A stretch of 15,839 bases of DNA from CAZXVW01 sp964644025 (GCA_964644025.1 CAZXVW010000102.1:1-15839); one strand, 5' to 3'. Counted from the stretch's first letter, positions 1 through 7,317 are shown. Numbers and translations: made by a program. Notes: generated by a model not told the origin, from the letters alone.

Positions 1-737
1 ATCACGGTCACCACCTCGACTGGCTCCCCGTTGAGCAACGTGGGTTTGTAAACCCACTGCTTCACGGCCGCGGTGGCTGCGGGAACCAGAAGCGGATGAC
101 CACTAACCAAAGTCAAATTCTGAATTCTGCCGTCTTTGCCGATGATAGCGTTGAACCGGACGGTGCCCTGGATGCGGGCCTGCCGCGCCAGCGGAGGATA
201 AACCGGCTTCGGCTGCCGAATCAGCCGGGCCGCCTGCACGTTGCCGCCGACCCGAATTCGCTTGGGCGGCTTCGGCTTCGGTTTTGGCTTTACCTTCGGC
301 GGCGGCGGCGGAGGCACGGCGGTGGGAACCGAGCCGATAATTCCTCCAATTACACCGCCGGGCGTGCCACCGGGAACCCCACCGGGAACGCCTCCCACGA
401 CTCCGACTGCGCCGGAAACCGGCGGGAGCTCATCCTCCTTAATGATCGCGATCTCTTTCGGGATCTCCTTCGGAGCCATCAGCTTGCCCGCGTCGAACTG
501 CTTCGGAATCACCTTGACGACCCTTTTCGGAGTCGCCGCCGGTGGTGGTGGAGGAGGCGGCGGCGGTGGAGGAGCCACCAGGAAACTGGTTAGCTGCGTC
601 GCCGGCAACGTGTCGAAATAAATCATCGGTACGAGAATCAGTATGCCGAGCAAAAGGATCTGGAGAGCAAACGAGAGCACTACGGCCCACGTCCTTCTCG
701 TCTTTGCCTGTTTTTCGAGCAGGCTCTGTTCAAACAT
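1..737 (-). CDS. TonB-family energy transducer, 3' end cut by window edge
   Basis: Probably transduces inner-membrane proton-motive force to outer-membrane receptors. The frame starts at ATG 737 and is still open at base 1, giving 245 residues; I estimate fewer than about 15 are missing. Visible in order: a short cytoplasmic N-terminus, one transmembrane helix (about residues 17-40), an 11-proline run (about 56-66), a charged stretch, a Gly-rich VPGG/TPGG linker (about 112-136), a second run of six prolines, a Lys-Pro repeat, and a TonB C-terminal domain (about 166 to the end) with RQPKPVYPPLARQARIQGTV and the QWVYKPTLLNGEPVEV signature. An AAAGGG Shine-Dalgarno (748-753) lies 9 bases before ATG. 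It follows secF by 102 bases on the same strand, so it may be cotranscribed with the sec block, though a strong hairpin lies between them. Family assignment is firm; its partner receptors are unknown. Confidence 0.9.
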   Translation of the reverse strand, partial: MFEQSLLEKQAKTRRTWAVVLSFALQILLLGILILVPMIYFDTLPATQLTSFLVAPPPPPPPPPPPAATPKRVVKVIPKQFDAGKLMAPKEIPKEIAIIKEDELPPVSGAVGVVGGVPGGVPGGTPGGVIGGIIGSVPTAVPPPPPPKVKPKPKPKPPKRIRVGGNVQAARLIRQPKPVYPPLARQARIQGTVRFNAIIGKDGRIQNLTLVSGHPLLVPAATAAVKQWVYKPTLLNGEPVEVVTV

Positions 738-770
738 AGTGCTTAACCCTTTCCAAACCTTCGGCTGCCA

Positions 771-805
771 GCGCCCGGCCACCCCTGCGGGGCTGCCGCG
801 GGCGC
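771..805 (-). other. GC-rich imperfect hairpin between secF and the TonB gene
   Basis: A six-base outer stem (771-776 with 800-805) and a CCCC/GGGG inner stem (782-785 with 789-792) flank a TGC loop, with a three-pair middle stem and small bulges. No T-run follows on the transcribed minus strand, so it is not a classical intrinsic terminator. It could attenuate read-through from secF, trigger a processing event, or protect an mRNA end. The structure was read by eye; no folding energy was computed. Confidence 0.4.
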
Positions 806-839
806 CGCAAACCGGCTTGTCAAAACCAAATTCACACGG

Positions 840-2054
840 TCATCGAACCGCCTTCGCGGAACCCTTCCGTACCGCCGGCTTCCGTGCCGGTCTCGCCACC
901 ACCCGCGCTCGCTTCCGCCTCTCCAGCATATTCTGCCAGAAAACCAGAATCGGGCTGGCGATGAAGATCGAGGAATAGGTTCCCACCAGGATACCCACTA
1001 CGAGCGCAAATGCAAAATTGTTCAACACCTGACCGCCGAACAGGAACAGCGCCATCACGGTCAGAAAGGTCAAACCGGAAGTCAACACCGTGCGGCTCAG
1101 AGTCTGATTGATGCTCAAGTTGACCAGCTCGGGCAACGAGCCCCGCCGGACGATCTTGAGATTCTCCCGGATCCGGTCGAACACGACGATCGAATCGTTC
1201 ATCGAATAGCCGACCAGGGTCAACAGCGCCGCGATCACGGTGAGGGAAATCTCCCGGTCGAAGATGGAGAACAAGCCCACCGTGATGATCGTATCGTGGA
1301 AAACCGCCAGTACGGCTGCCACGCCGTAAATCCATTCAAACCGGAACGCGATATAGACAAGCATGCCGCCCAGTGCCAGCAGCGTGGCCATCATCGCCTG
1401 GTGGCGAAGCTGCACCCCGACCTTGGGACCAACGATCTCGACGCTGCGGATGGTGAACGGCGACAGGCCGAACTCCTCTTTCATCGTGGCGATGATTTCA
1501 GGTGTTACGCCGGGCACCGCCGACAACTGGTCAAAACTGGTCAGCAGCCCGGAACGGGGAGGGGTGTCGCGAAACTCGCGCATCGCATCGGCCAGCCGGT
1601 TGAGCTCATCATCGGAAAGCCCGATTCCTTTCCGCTGCAAGGGCCCTCGCAAGTGATCGGCGATGAGCTGCGCGCCGGCGTTGTTGAAATCCAGTTTGCC
1701 GCTCGGATCCCCGAAGCGCTCAGTCAGCGTCTTGACCATCATTTCCCTGGCCGCCGCGAGTTCCTGCTCGCTCTTCAGCTCAGTGCTGATCATGACTTCC
1801 TCGGAACCGATGATCCCTTGCACGGAGATCTCTCCCTCAATACGGCTCGACAGCGCCGAGCGGATTTGGTCCAGCGGGGGCAGCTTGGCGAATTTCACGT
1901 ACATGAGGGTGCCGCCCTTGAAGTCGATGCCGTATCTTGGCCCGCCCTTCAGGACGAGATTTGTCATCCCCGCGGCAATCAGCACCAGCGAACCGATGAT
2001 GAAGGGCCACTTGTTGCCCAGGAAGTCAAACTTCGGATTCTTAAATAACTCCAT
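840..2054 (-). CDS. secF: Protein translocase subunit SecF
   Basis: Inner-membrane RND-type subunit that, with SecD, uses the proton gradient to pull proteins through SecYEG. It has 404 residues against about 320 in E. coli. A first transmembrane helix (about 16-34) is followed by the GIDFKGG motif (42-48), a long periplasmic domain, VGPKVG (208-213), then five helices. Asp287 (in SMNDSIV) and Arg321 (in TLSRT) keep the 34-residue spacing of the E. coli Asp213/Arg247 proton-path pair. GYSMNDSIVVFDRIREN (282-298) is the family signature. About 55-60 extra residues lie between roughly 120 and 200, including a helix-hairpin-helix-like stretch. The C-terminus is a basic Arg/Lys/Pro/Ala tail. The gene begins 91 bases after secD, with no convincing Shine-Dalgarno, so the ATG rests on the canonical N-terminus. 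Confidence 0.97.
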   Translation of the reverse strand: MELFKNPKFDFLGNKWPFIIGSLVLIAAGMTNLVLKGGPRYGIDFKGGTLMYVKFAKLPPLDQIRSALSSRIEGEISVQGIIGSEEVMISTELKSEQELAAAREMMVKTLTERFGDPSGKLDFNNAGAQLIADHLRGPLQRKGIGLSDDELNRLADAMREFRDTPPRSGLLTSFDQLSAVPGVTPEIIATMKEEFGLSPFTIRSVEIVGPKVGVQLRHQAMMATLLALGGMLVYIAFRFEWIYGVAAVLAVFHDTIITVGLFSIFDREISLTVIAALLTLVGYSMNDSIVVFDRIRENLKIVRRGSLPELVNLSINQTLSRTVLTSGLTFLTVMALFLFGGQVLNNFAFALVVGILVGTYSSIFIASPILVFWQNMLERRKRARVVARPARKPAVRKGSAKAVR

Positions 2055-2145
2055 GCAACGTTTCGCGCCGGTACCCGAATTGGTTAGACACTGCCGGCGC
2101 CCAAATTGTTCCCGGTGTCGTTCACAAAAACTATCACAATAGCAG

Positions 2146-3765
2146 TTAGATACTCAATCGCGCCAGTCGCGGATTCCGGGCCAGGTCGAAGTCGAACAGG
2201 CTCTTGGACACGAAGACCGCGGTGAAGAGGTTGGCCATCAGGCCGATGGTAAGAGTGATCGCAAAGCCTTTCACCGGACCGGTCCCGAACATGAACAGGA
2301 AAGCGCAGGAGACCACCGTCGTCAAGTTCGTATCGATGATCGTCAAAAATGCTTTGCTGAAGCCCGTATCCACGGCTGCGGGAATGGCCTTGCCGGCCCG
2401 CAGCTCCTCCCGAATCCTTTCAAAAATCAGCACGTTACTGTCCACGGCCATGCCGATGGTCAGAATGATGCCGGCGATGCCCGGCAGCGTCAACACCGCA
2501 TCAAAATAACTCAGCACCGCGAGCAGGATCAACCCGTTCAGAACCAGCGCCACCGTCGCGTTCACTCCGGCCTTCTTATAGTAAGCCAGCATCAGGATGA
2601 CCACCCCGATCAGGCCGGCGATTCCGGCGACGAACCCTTCGTGAATCGAATCCGCGCCGAGCGAGGGGCCTACGGTCCGCTCCTCCAGATACACGATGCC
2701 GGCGGGCAAGGAACCGGACTTGAGAATGACGGCCAGGTCGGCCGCTTCCTGCTCGTTGGCAGCGCCGGTGATCCGCCCGCTGTCATCGATCCGGCTCTGG
2801 ATGACCGGGGCGCTGCGGACCTGCCCGTCCAGCACGATGGCCAGGCGGTTGCCGACGTTGGCCTCGGTGAACCGGCCGAAGCGTTTGGCGGCGTCCTGGG
2901 ACAGGGTAAAATCCGTTTCCCACTTGCCGAACTCGTCCCGGCCGGCGCGGGCGTTGCGGATGTCCCTTCCGGTAACCACGGCGCTGCGGTTCAACAACCA
3001 CCACGTCTCACCCTGGTTCCGCCCGCGGGTGGCCTCCTTGACCAGCCTGGTGTTCAGCGGCAGCACGCCGCCGTGTTTGGCCAGCGCTTCCTCACGCGAA
3101 CCGAACGGGCCGTCCTTCACCTCGCACAGGTCCAGCTTGGCCGCCGTCTTCAGCAGCGCCTTGACCCGCGCCGGATCATCCACGCCCGGCATCTGCACCA
3201 GGATTTCGGCCTCGGCCTCGGCCCGGCCGCGCTGCTGGACGGTTGATTCGGTCAGCCCCAGGCCGTTGATCCGGTTCTCGATAGTCCGGATGGAGCGCTC
3301 GACGGTATCGCGCCGCAACTGCTGGGCGGCCGTGGGCCGCATGGTCATCTTGTAGTCGGTCGAGCTGACCGGCGCCAGCACCCATTGCGGAAAACGGTCC
3401 GTCACCATTTGGCGGAAGACAGCCGTGGAATCCAGCGGCACGCCGTGAATGTTGATCTGGATGGTGTCGGCCGTCTCCAAGCTGTTCGGATCGTTCCGGT
3501 CGATCGAGTCGTAGGGGATGTTCTCCCGCGCCATCTCTTGTTTCAGCCGGTCGATGGCGAGGTCGGCTTCCTCCTTGAAAGCATCCTGCACCTGCACCTG
3601 CAAGACCAGGTGGCTGCCTCCGCGCAAGTCCAGCCCCAGGCGCACATTCTGCTGGAGATTCTGCTTCGCCTGGCTCAGCGACGTGGGTACGCCCACCAGC
3701 CCGTAAGCGCAGGCGACCACGACCGCCAGGATCAGCAGCGCTTTGACTTTCAGGTTCGTAATCAT
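2146..3765 (-). CDS. secD: Protein translocase subunit SecD
   Basis: Partner of SecF in the Sec accessory complex; drives late steps of export from the periplasmic side. At 539 residues it is slightly shorter than E. coli SecD. An N-terminal helix (about 7-26) precedes LGLDLRGG (43-50). The P1 periplasmic domain follows, with RTIENRINGLGLTE (160-173) and VQMPGVDDP (190-198), then the ALVLNG region and four further helices. Asp442 in GMAVDSNVLIFERIREE (438-454) corresponds to the proton-path aspartate of the family (Thermus SecDF Asp340). The start codon lies 9 bases beyond the yajC stop, preceded by a weak AGGG, which suggests tight coupling within the operon. No odd or missing residues were noticed. 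Confidence 0.98.
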   Translation of the reverse strand: MITNLKVKALLILAVVVACAYGLVGVPTSLSQAKQNLQQNVRLGLDLRGGSHLVLQVQVQDAFKEEADLAIDRLKQEMARENIPYDSIDRNDPNSLETADTIQINIHGVPLDSTAVFRQMVTDRFPQWVLAPVSSTDYKMTMRPTAAQQLRRDTVERSIRTIENRINGLGLTESTVQQRGRAEAEAEILVQMPGVDDPARVKALLKTAAKLDLCEVKDGPFGSREEALAKHGGVLPLNTRLVKEATRGRNQGETWWLLNRSAVVTGRDIRNARAGRDEFGKWETDFTLSQDAAKRFGRFTEANVGNRLAIVLDGQVRSAPVIQSRIDDSGRITGAANEQEAADLAVILKSGSLPAGIVYLEERTVGPSLGADSIHEGFVAGIAGLIGVVILMLAYYKKAGVNATVALVLNGLILLAVLSYFDAVLTLPGIAGIILTIGMAVDSNVLIFERIREELRAGKAIPAAVDTGFSKAFLTIIDTNLTTVVSCAFLFMFGTGPVKGFAITLTIGLMANLFTAVFVSKSLFDFDLARNPRLARLSI

Positions 3766-3774
3766 CCGGAAACC

Positions 3775-4089
3775 CTATTTCTTCTTTTGTTCGCCCACCA
3801 GGCTCGCCACGGCGCTGCGAGCTACCTCGAGTTTGAGGTTGTCGGGCTTGACACGGAGGATGATCGCATCGTCGTCAAGTTTCACGATGGTCCCGATAAT
3901 CCCGCCGTTGGTAAGGACCTTGTCACCGTTGGCCAGCTCCCGCAACATCTTCTGCTGCCGCTTCTTCTGGCGTTGCATCGGCATGAACAGCAAGAAGTAG
4001 AAAATACCGAAGATCAGCAGGATGGGCAAGAAGCCGACGAGCGGGTTCGAAGACCCCGGGGTTTGCAGCAATAAGAGATTGTTCAACAC
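3775..4089 (-). CDS. yajC: Sec translocon accessory subunit YajC
   Basis: Small single-span membrane protein that associates with SecDF. I choose GTG at 4089 (104 residues, beginning VLNNLLLLQTPG, the V being initiator Met). An upstream in-frame start would add about 29 residues unlike the family, whereas GTG has a GGA-type site shortly before it; the adjacent TTG is also possible. Residues about 17-36 form the membrane helix (NPLVGFLPILLIFGIFYFLL), followed by the basic MQRQKKRQQ stretch and the small cytoplasmic beta domain with GDKVLTNGGIIGTIV and LRVKPDN. It ends in Lys-Lys-Lys. It sits between tgt and secD as in many bacteria. The 147 bases between tgt and this gene hold no other gene that I can support. 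Confidence 0.93.
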   Translation of the reverse strand: MLNNLLLLQTPGSSNPLVGFLPILLIFGIFYFLLFMPMQRQKKRQQKMLRELANGDKVLTNGGIIGTIVKLDDDAIILRVKPDNLKLEVARSAVASLVGEQKKK

Positions 4090-4236
4090 GGTTTTTCCGT
4101 CTGCGCGCCGGCCCGCCTCATCCGCCACTCCCCATTGCAGCGTTGAGCACCATCGCTTCGGGTGGACACCCACCACTGGAACGCCGGTCGCGCCACATCA
4201 GCCCGAAAAGTTGAGGCACCGGAATCAGCGCAGGCT

Positions 4237-5388
4237 CTACACTTGCTCTGCCGGCAGGGATCGTACTGCTTTCAGGTACTCGGGGAAAGTCCCTTCGACT
4301 ATAGCCTGCCTGATCTGGCGCATGATGTCAAGGTACCTCCAGATATTATGGACCGTCGCCAGCGTGGAATACAACATCTCCCCAGCCTGGAACAGGTGGC
4401 GCAGGTAGGCCCGCGAGTACCACCGGCAGGTACTACAACCGCAGCCTTCCTCCACCGGGCGGGGGTCGTGGCGGTAGCGCGCCTGCTTAATGATAAGGCG
4501 CCCGGCGGCGGTGAACAAACAGCCGTTCCGGGCGTTGCGGGAGGGCAGCACGCAATCCATCATGTCGACGCCGCGGGCCACGTACTCCGGCAGTTCTTCT
4601 GGCAGGCCCACGCCCATCACGTAACGGGGGGCCGAGGGCGGCAGCAGCGGCACCGTCGCCTCCACCATCTCCATGCTGAGCGCCCGGGGTTCCCCGACCG
4701 AGAGCCCGCCGATGGCGTATCCGCCGGCCTCCAGCCGGAGCAGTTCCGTGGCGCACCGCCGGCGCAGGTCCGGGTACATCGAGCCTTGCACAATGGGAAA
4801 CAGGCCCCGGCCGCCTCCCCCGTCTTCAATTCTTCTTCGATAGTGGTGGAAACCCGCCTCGGCCCAGCGCAGTGTCCGCTCGACCGACTGTTTCGCTAAC
4901 TCGTAACTGGCCGGGTACGCCAGGCACTCATCCAGCGCCATCAGAATATCGCTGCCAAGCGCCAATTGGACGTCCACGACCGACTCCGGCGTGAACCGGT
5001 GCAGATCGCCGTCGAGGTGGGAACGGAACACGACGCCTTCGTCGGTGACCTGGCGCAGGTGGCTCAGGCTGAAGACCTGGAACCCGCCGGAATCGGTGAG
5101 AATCGCCCGCGGCCAGGACATGAAGCGATGCAGGCCTCCGAGCTTACGGATCACCTCGGGCCCGGGCCGCAGAAAAAGGTGGTACGTATTCGCCAGCAGG
5201 ATCGGCGCGTCCAGCTCGCCGATCAGTTCCTGCTGCCGTAAACCTTTGACAGTGGCCTGGGTGCCCACGGGCATGAACACCGGCGTCGGAACCACGCCGT
5301 GGGCCGTGTGCAACAGGCCGGCGCGGGCGCCCGTCTGCGGGCATTCCGCCTGGATCTCGAATCGGAGTTCGGGCTGCATCGGATTCAC
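4237..5388 (-). CDS. tgt: Queuine/preQ1 tRNA-guanine transglycosylase
   Basis: Exchanges guanine 34 of GUN anticodons for preQ1, a step toward queuosine, in the cytoplasm. It is 383 residues long, normal for bacterial Tgt. Visible residues: the general acid/base Asp99 in TDSGGFQVFSL (98-108), the GGLSVGE loop (227-233), the probable nucleophile Asp278 in DCVLPSRNARNG, and a complete zinc site of Cys316, Cys318, Cys321 and His347, whose spacing matches Zymomonas Tgt (318/320/323/349). The upstream start is GTG 5388 with GGAG four bases before it; ATG 5379, nine bases inside, is an alternative that would remove three residues. It leads the tgt-yajC-secD-secF block, a widely conserved arrangement. 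Other queuosine genes are not in the window. Confidence 0.97.
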   Translation of the reverse strand: MNPMQPELRFEIQAECPQTGARAGLLHTAHGVVPTPVFMPVGTQATVKGLRQQELIGELDAPILLANTYHLFLRPGPEVIRKLGGLHRFMSWPRAILTDSGGFQVFSLSHLRQVTDEGVVFRSHLDGDLHRFTPESVVDVQLALGSDILMALDECLAYPASYELAKQSVERTLRWAEAGFHHYRRRIEDGGGGRGLFPIVQGSMYPDLRRRCATELLRLEAGGYAIGGLSVGEPRALSMEMVEATVPLLPPSAPRYVMGVGLPEELPEYVARGVDMMDCVLPSRNARNGCLFTAAGRLIIKQARYRHDPRPVEEGCGCSTCRWYSRAYLRHLFQAGEMLYSTLATVHNIWRYLDIMRQIRQAIVEGTFPEYLKAVRSLPAEQV

Positions 5389-5407
5389 GAGGCTCCGGGG
5401 CGGGAAA

Positions 5408-5432
5408 CGTGAGCAGAATCCGCCGCCTCACG
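5408..5432 (-). other. Hairpin in the tgt leader
   Basis: CGTGAG (5408-5413) pairs with CTCACG (5427-5432) around a 13-base loop, inside the predicted tgt 5' leader. Just upstream on the transcript, two further stems overlap and exclude each other: GCTCC/GGAGC (5433-5437 with 5448-5452) and CCTGC/GCAGG (5438-5442 with 5451-5455). There is no A-rich tail or other feature of a preQ1 riboswitch, so I do not call one. Confidence 0.3.
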
Positions 5433-5462
5433 GCTCCCCTGCCGCCAGGAGCAGGAACCCCT

Positions 5463-5468
5463 ATTGTA
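5463..5468 (-). promoter_or_regulatory. Candidate -10 element for the tgt-sec operon
   Basis: Read on the minus strand this is TACAAT, one base from the sigma-70 consensus, in an otherwise GC-rich region. It would put a transcript start near 5456 and give a leader of roughly 70 bases before tgt. No good -35 box is seen at the right distance. It overlaps the candidate -10 of the divergent ThuA gene. Confidence 0.4.
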
Positions 5469-5472
5469 GAAT
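5467..5472 (+). promoter_or_regulatory. Candidate -10 element for the ThuA-like gene, leaderless type
   Basis: TAGAAT ends six bases before ATG 5479, so transcription would be expected to start at or next to the start codon. There is no Shine-Dalgarno in those six bases (TGCGCC) and no clear -35. The position fits the known signature of leaderless genes. Confidence 0.45.
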
Positions 5473-5478
5473 TGCGCC

Positions 5479-6225
5479 ATGACGACACGAGTGTGCGCTG
5501 TCTTGCTGCTGGCGCCGCTGGCCGGCTGGGGCCAGAATACCGACCTGGTCTACCAATCGGCGGAACGCCCCCACGCCCTGGCGCTGATCGGCGACCGGTA
5601 CCATTCCCCCGTCTACCAGCGCGACGGCCTCATCAAAGCCCTCGTTCGCACGAACATCCCCACCACGTTCATCACCAACGTCGAGGAATTGAACGCGAAC
5701 TCGCTGGCCGCGCACCAGCTTCTGATCATCTTTCGCGACGGGATGAACTGGCCGCACGGCTACGGCAAGGGCAAGCAGGTGATCTGGATGAGCGAGGCCC
5801 AGCAGCAGGCGATCTGGGATTTCGTCACCGGCGGCGGCGGCTTTCTGGCCCTGCACAACGCCCAGGGCCTCTATCCTCCCGGCGGCTTGTACTATAAGCT
5901 GTTCGGCGGCGACTACGGCGGCCACCCGACCCCGTACACGTTCACGGTGCGCGTGGAGAACCACGATCATCCGGTCACGGCCGGGGTCGAGGATTTCCGG
6001 ATCCTCGACGAACAGCACCTGGTGAAGTATTACCTCGACGACGCTCACCTGCTGCTCAGAACCATCGCTCCGGACAACACGGCGGCCGCCGGCGGCTGGT
6101 GGCGCGAGATGGGCAAGGGGCGCTTTGTATACCTGTCGCCCGGCCATACGGTCGAAGCGCTCAACCATCCGATGGTGCAACGGCTGATCCGCAACGCCGT
6201 ACGCTGGCTGCTCCGGTTCGACTGA
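5479..6225 (+). CDS. Secreted ThuA-like domain protein
   Basis: ThuA-domain protein of 248 residues. The family has a class-I glutamine-amidotransferase-like fold and is linked to trehalose/keto-sugar use in rhizobia; the reaction in this group is not settled. An apparent Sec signal peptide covers about 1-18 (MTTRVCAVLLLAPLAGWG). Family landmarks: DGMNWPHGYGKG (87-98), GGGGFLALHNA (118-128), HDHPVTAG (162-169), FRILDEQHL (173-181) and GKGRFVYLSPGHT (212-224), ending in the usual QRLIRNAVRWLL. The only Cys is Cys6 in the signal peptide, so the mature protein cannot act as a Cys-nucleophile amidotransferase. It is the first gene of the right arm, divergent from tgt. No Shine-Dalgarno precedes the ATG. 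Confidence 0.88.
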   Translation: MTTRVCAVLLLAPLAGWGQNTDLVYQSAERPHALALIGDRYHSPVYQRDGLIKALVRTNIPTTFITNVEELNANSLAAHQLLIIFRDGMNWPHGYGKGKQVIWMSEAQQQAIWDFVTGGGGFLALHNAQGLYPPGGLYYKLFGGDYGGHPTPYTFTVRVENHDHPVTAGVEDFRILDEQHLVKYYLDDAHLLLRTIAPDNTAAAGGWWREMGKGRFVYLSPGHTVEALNHPMVQRLIRNAVRWLLRFD

Positions 6226-6245
6226 CCGGGCCGGCCCCCGCCCGG
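6226..6245 (+). terminator. Hairpin directly after the ThuA-like stop codon
   Basis: CCGGGC (6226-6231) and GCCCGG (6240-6245) form a perfect six-base stem with an eight-base loop, starting on the first base after the stop. No T-run follows, so it may only pause transcription or protect the 3' end. It overlaps the 10-base palindrome GGGCCGGCCC, an alternative fold. Confidence 0.3.
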
Positions 6246-6278
6246 CGCTTCCCGTCGCGGCGGACCGGGCCGTGTCCC

Positions 6279-6308
6279 TTGTAGCTGGCGACGCCGTTGT
6301 GATTTACT
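6279..6308 (+). promoter_or_regulatory. Candidate promoter of the DUF6807 gene
   Basis: TTGTAG (6279-6284) and TTTACT (6303-6308) are separated by 18 bases, and TG at 6300-6301 forms an extended -10 (TGATTTACT). The hexamer ends six bases before ATG 6315 and no Shine-Dalgarno is present, so the transcript is predicted to be leaderless or nearly so. It is the best complete promoter seen in the window. Confidence 0.5.
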
Positions 6309-6314
6309 GCGGAC

Positions 6315-7259
6315 ATGAACCGTTACTTTGCTGTTTTCCTCGCCGCCGCGCTGTCGTTGCCTGGCGCGGCGCAAGTTCGCCTCGTCCAGAAGGCCGACCG
6401 GATCTCGGTGACCGTCGACGGCCAGCCGTTCACCGAGCTGTTCGTCAGCGGGGAGAACGTTCACAAACCCTACTTTCATCCCCTGCGCTCCGCCTCGGGA
6501 AAGATCGTCACCCGTCTCTATCCCATGAAAACGGTGGAAGGCGAGAGCCATGATCACCCGCACCATCGCGGCCTGTGGTTCGCACACGGCAACGTCAACG
6601 GGACGGATTTCTGGTCCTCGGATCCCTCCCGGCAAGGAGACCAGTACGGCAGAATCGTGCTGAATAAGGTACTAGAACTGAAAAACGGCGCTAAACAGGG
6701 ATTGCTCCACGCGCTGTTCGACTGGCGCGACTCCCGCGGCAACACGCTGGTCAGAGAGGACCGCCGGGTTGTTTTCTACTCCCATCCAACACTACGGATC
6801 ATGGACTTCGATCTCCGGCTGACCGGTGTCGAGAAGGCGCGTTTCGGCGATACCAAGGAAGGCACGTTCGCCATCAGGGTGGCCAGCTCACTCAACGAGC
6901 GGCATGGGGGGACCATTGAAAACGCCGAAGGCGCCACTGGCGAGAAGAGCTGCTGGGGCAAGCGGTCCAACTGGGTGGACTACCACGGCGAAGTCGGGGG
7001 CGAGAAGGTGGGCATCGCCATCTTCGATCATCCGGCGAACCCGCGGCATCCTACCTACTGGCACGTGCGCGGCTACGGCCTGTTCGCCGCCAACATTTTC
7101 GGCGAGCACGATTTCTACCGGGATAAGACCCGTGACGGCAGCATGACCCTGATGCCCGGCCAGAGCTGGCGGTTCCGCTACCGCGTGGTGATCCACCCCG
7201 GAGACGCAAACTCAGCCGGCATTGCGAAAATGTACCAGGAGTACGCCAGGACGAAATAA
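6315..7259 (+). CDS. Secreted DUF6807 (PmoA-like) family protein
   Basis: Protein of 314 residues from the family named PmoA-like/DUF6807. Despite that label, this secreted group is common in polymer-degrading Acidobacteriota and Planctomycetota and has no established reaction that I know of. A Sec signal peptide (about 1-19, MNRYFAVFLAAALSLPGAA) is followed by a beta-rich domain. Conserved-looking blocks are KPYFHPL (51-57), the His-rich HDHPHHRGLWFAHG (79-92), FGDTKEGTFAIRVA (177-190), WVDYHG (220-225) and FDHPANPRHPTYWHVRGYG (237-255). The His cluster and the large beta sandwich suggest sugar or metal binding, as in aldose-epimerase-like folds; that is inference. It lies 89 bases after the ThuA gene with its own promoter candidate. 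Confidence 0.85.
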   Translation: MNRYFAVFLAAALSLPGAAQVRLVQKADRISVTVDGQPFTELFVSGENVHKPYFHPLRSASGKIVTRLYPMKTVEGESHDHPHHRGLWFAHGNVNGTDFWSSDPSRQGDQYGRIVLNKVLELKNGAKQGLLHALFDWRDSRGNTLVREDRRVVFYSHPTLRIMDFDLRLTGVEKARFGDTKEGTFAIRVASSLNERHGGTIENAEGATGEKSCWGKRSNWVDYHGEVGGEKVGIAIFDHPANPRHPTYWHVRGYGLFAANIFGEHDFYRDKTRDGSMTLMPGQSWRFRYRVVIHPGDANSAGIAKMYQEYARTK

Positions 7260-7311
7260 CCACGCGGCCCGGCCGTTGCGGGGCGCCCACCGTGGAGCTC
7301 GTCCGGGCAAG

Positions 7312-7317
7312 TATTCT
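7312..7317 (+). promoter_or_regulatory. Candidate -10 element for the GH127 gene
   Basis: TATTCT stands out in GC-rich surroundings. It ends nine bases before the upstream in-frame ATG (7327) and 51 bases before the Shine-Dalgarno-led ATG (7369). TAGACT at 7318-7323 is a weaker alternative. No -35 is evident. Confidence 0.35.

Noticed and set aside
96..621. Plus-strand open frames rich in Arg or Gly across the left edge
   Set aside because: They are mirror images of the TonB proline- and glycine-rich linker; the minus-strand protein has clear TonB motifs.
1105..1125. TTGAT-GCTC-AAGT, resembling an FNR-type half-site pair
   Set aside because: It lies inside secF, matches only partly, and such partial matches are expected by chance.
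5389..5478. preQ1 riboswitch upstream of tgt
   Set aside because: No A-rich tail or matching stem-loop pattern of a preQ1-I or -II aptamer; only GC-rich stems.
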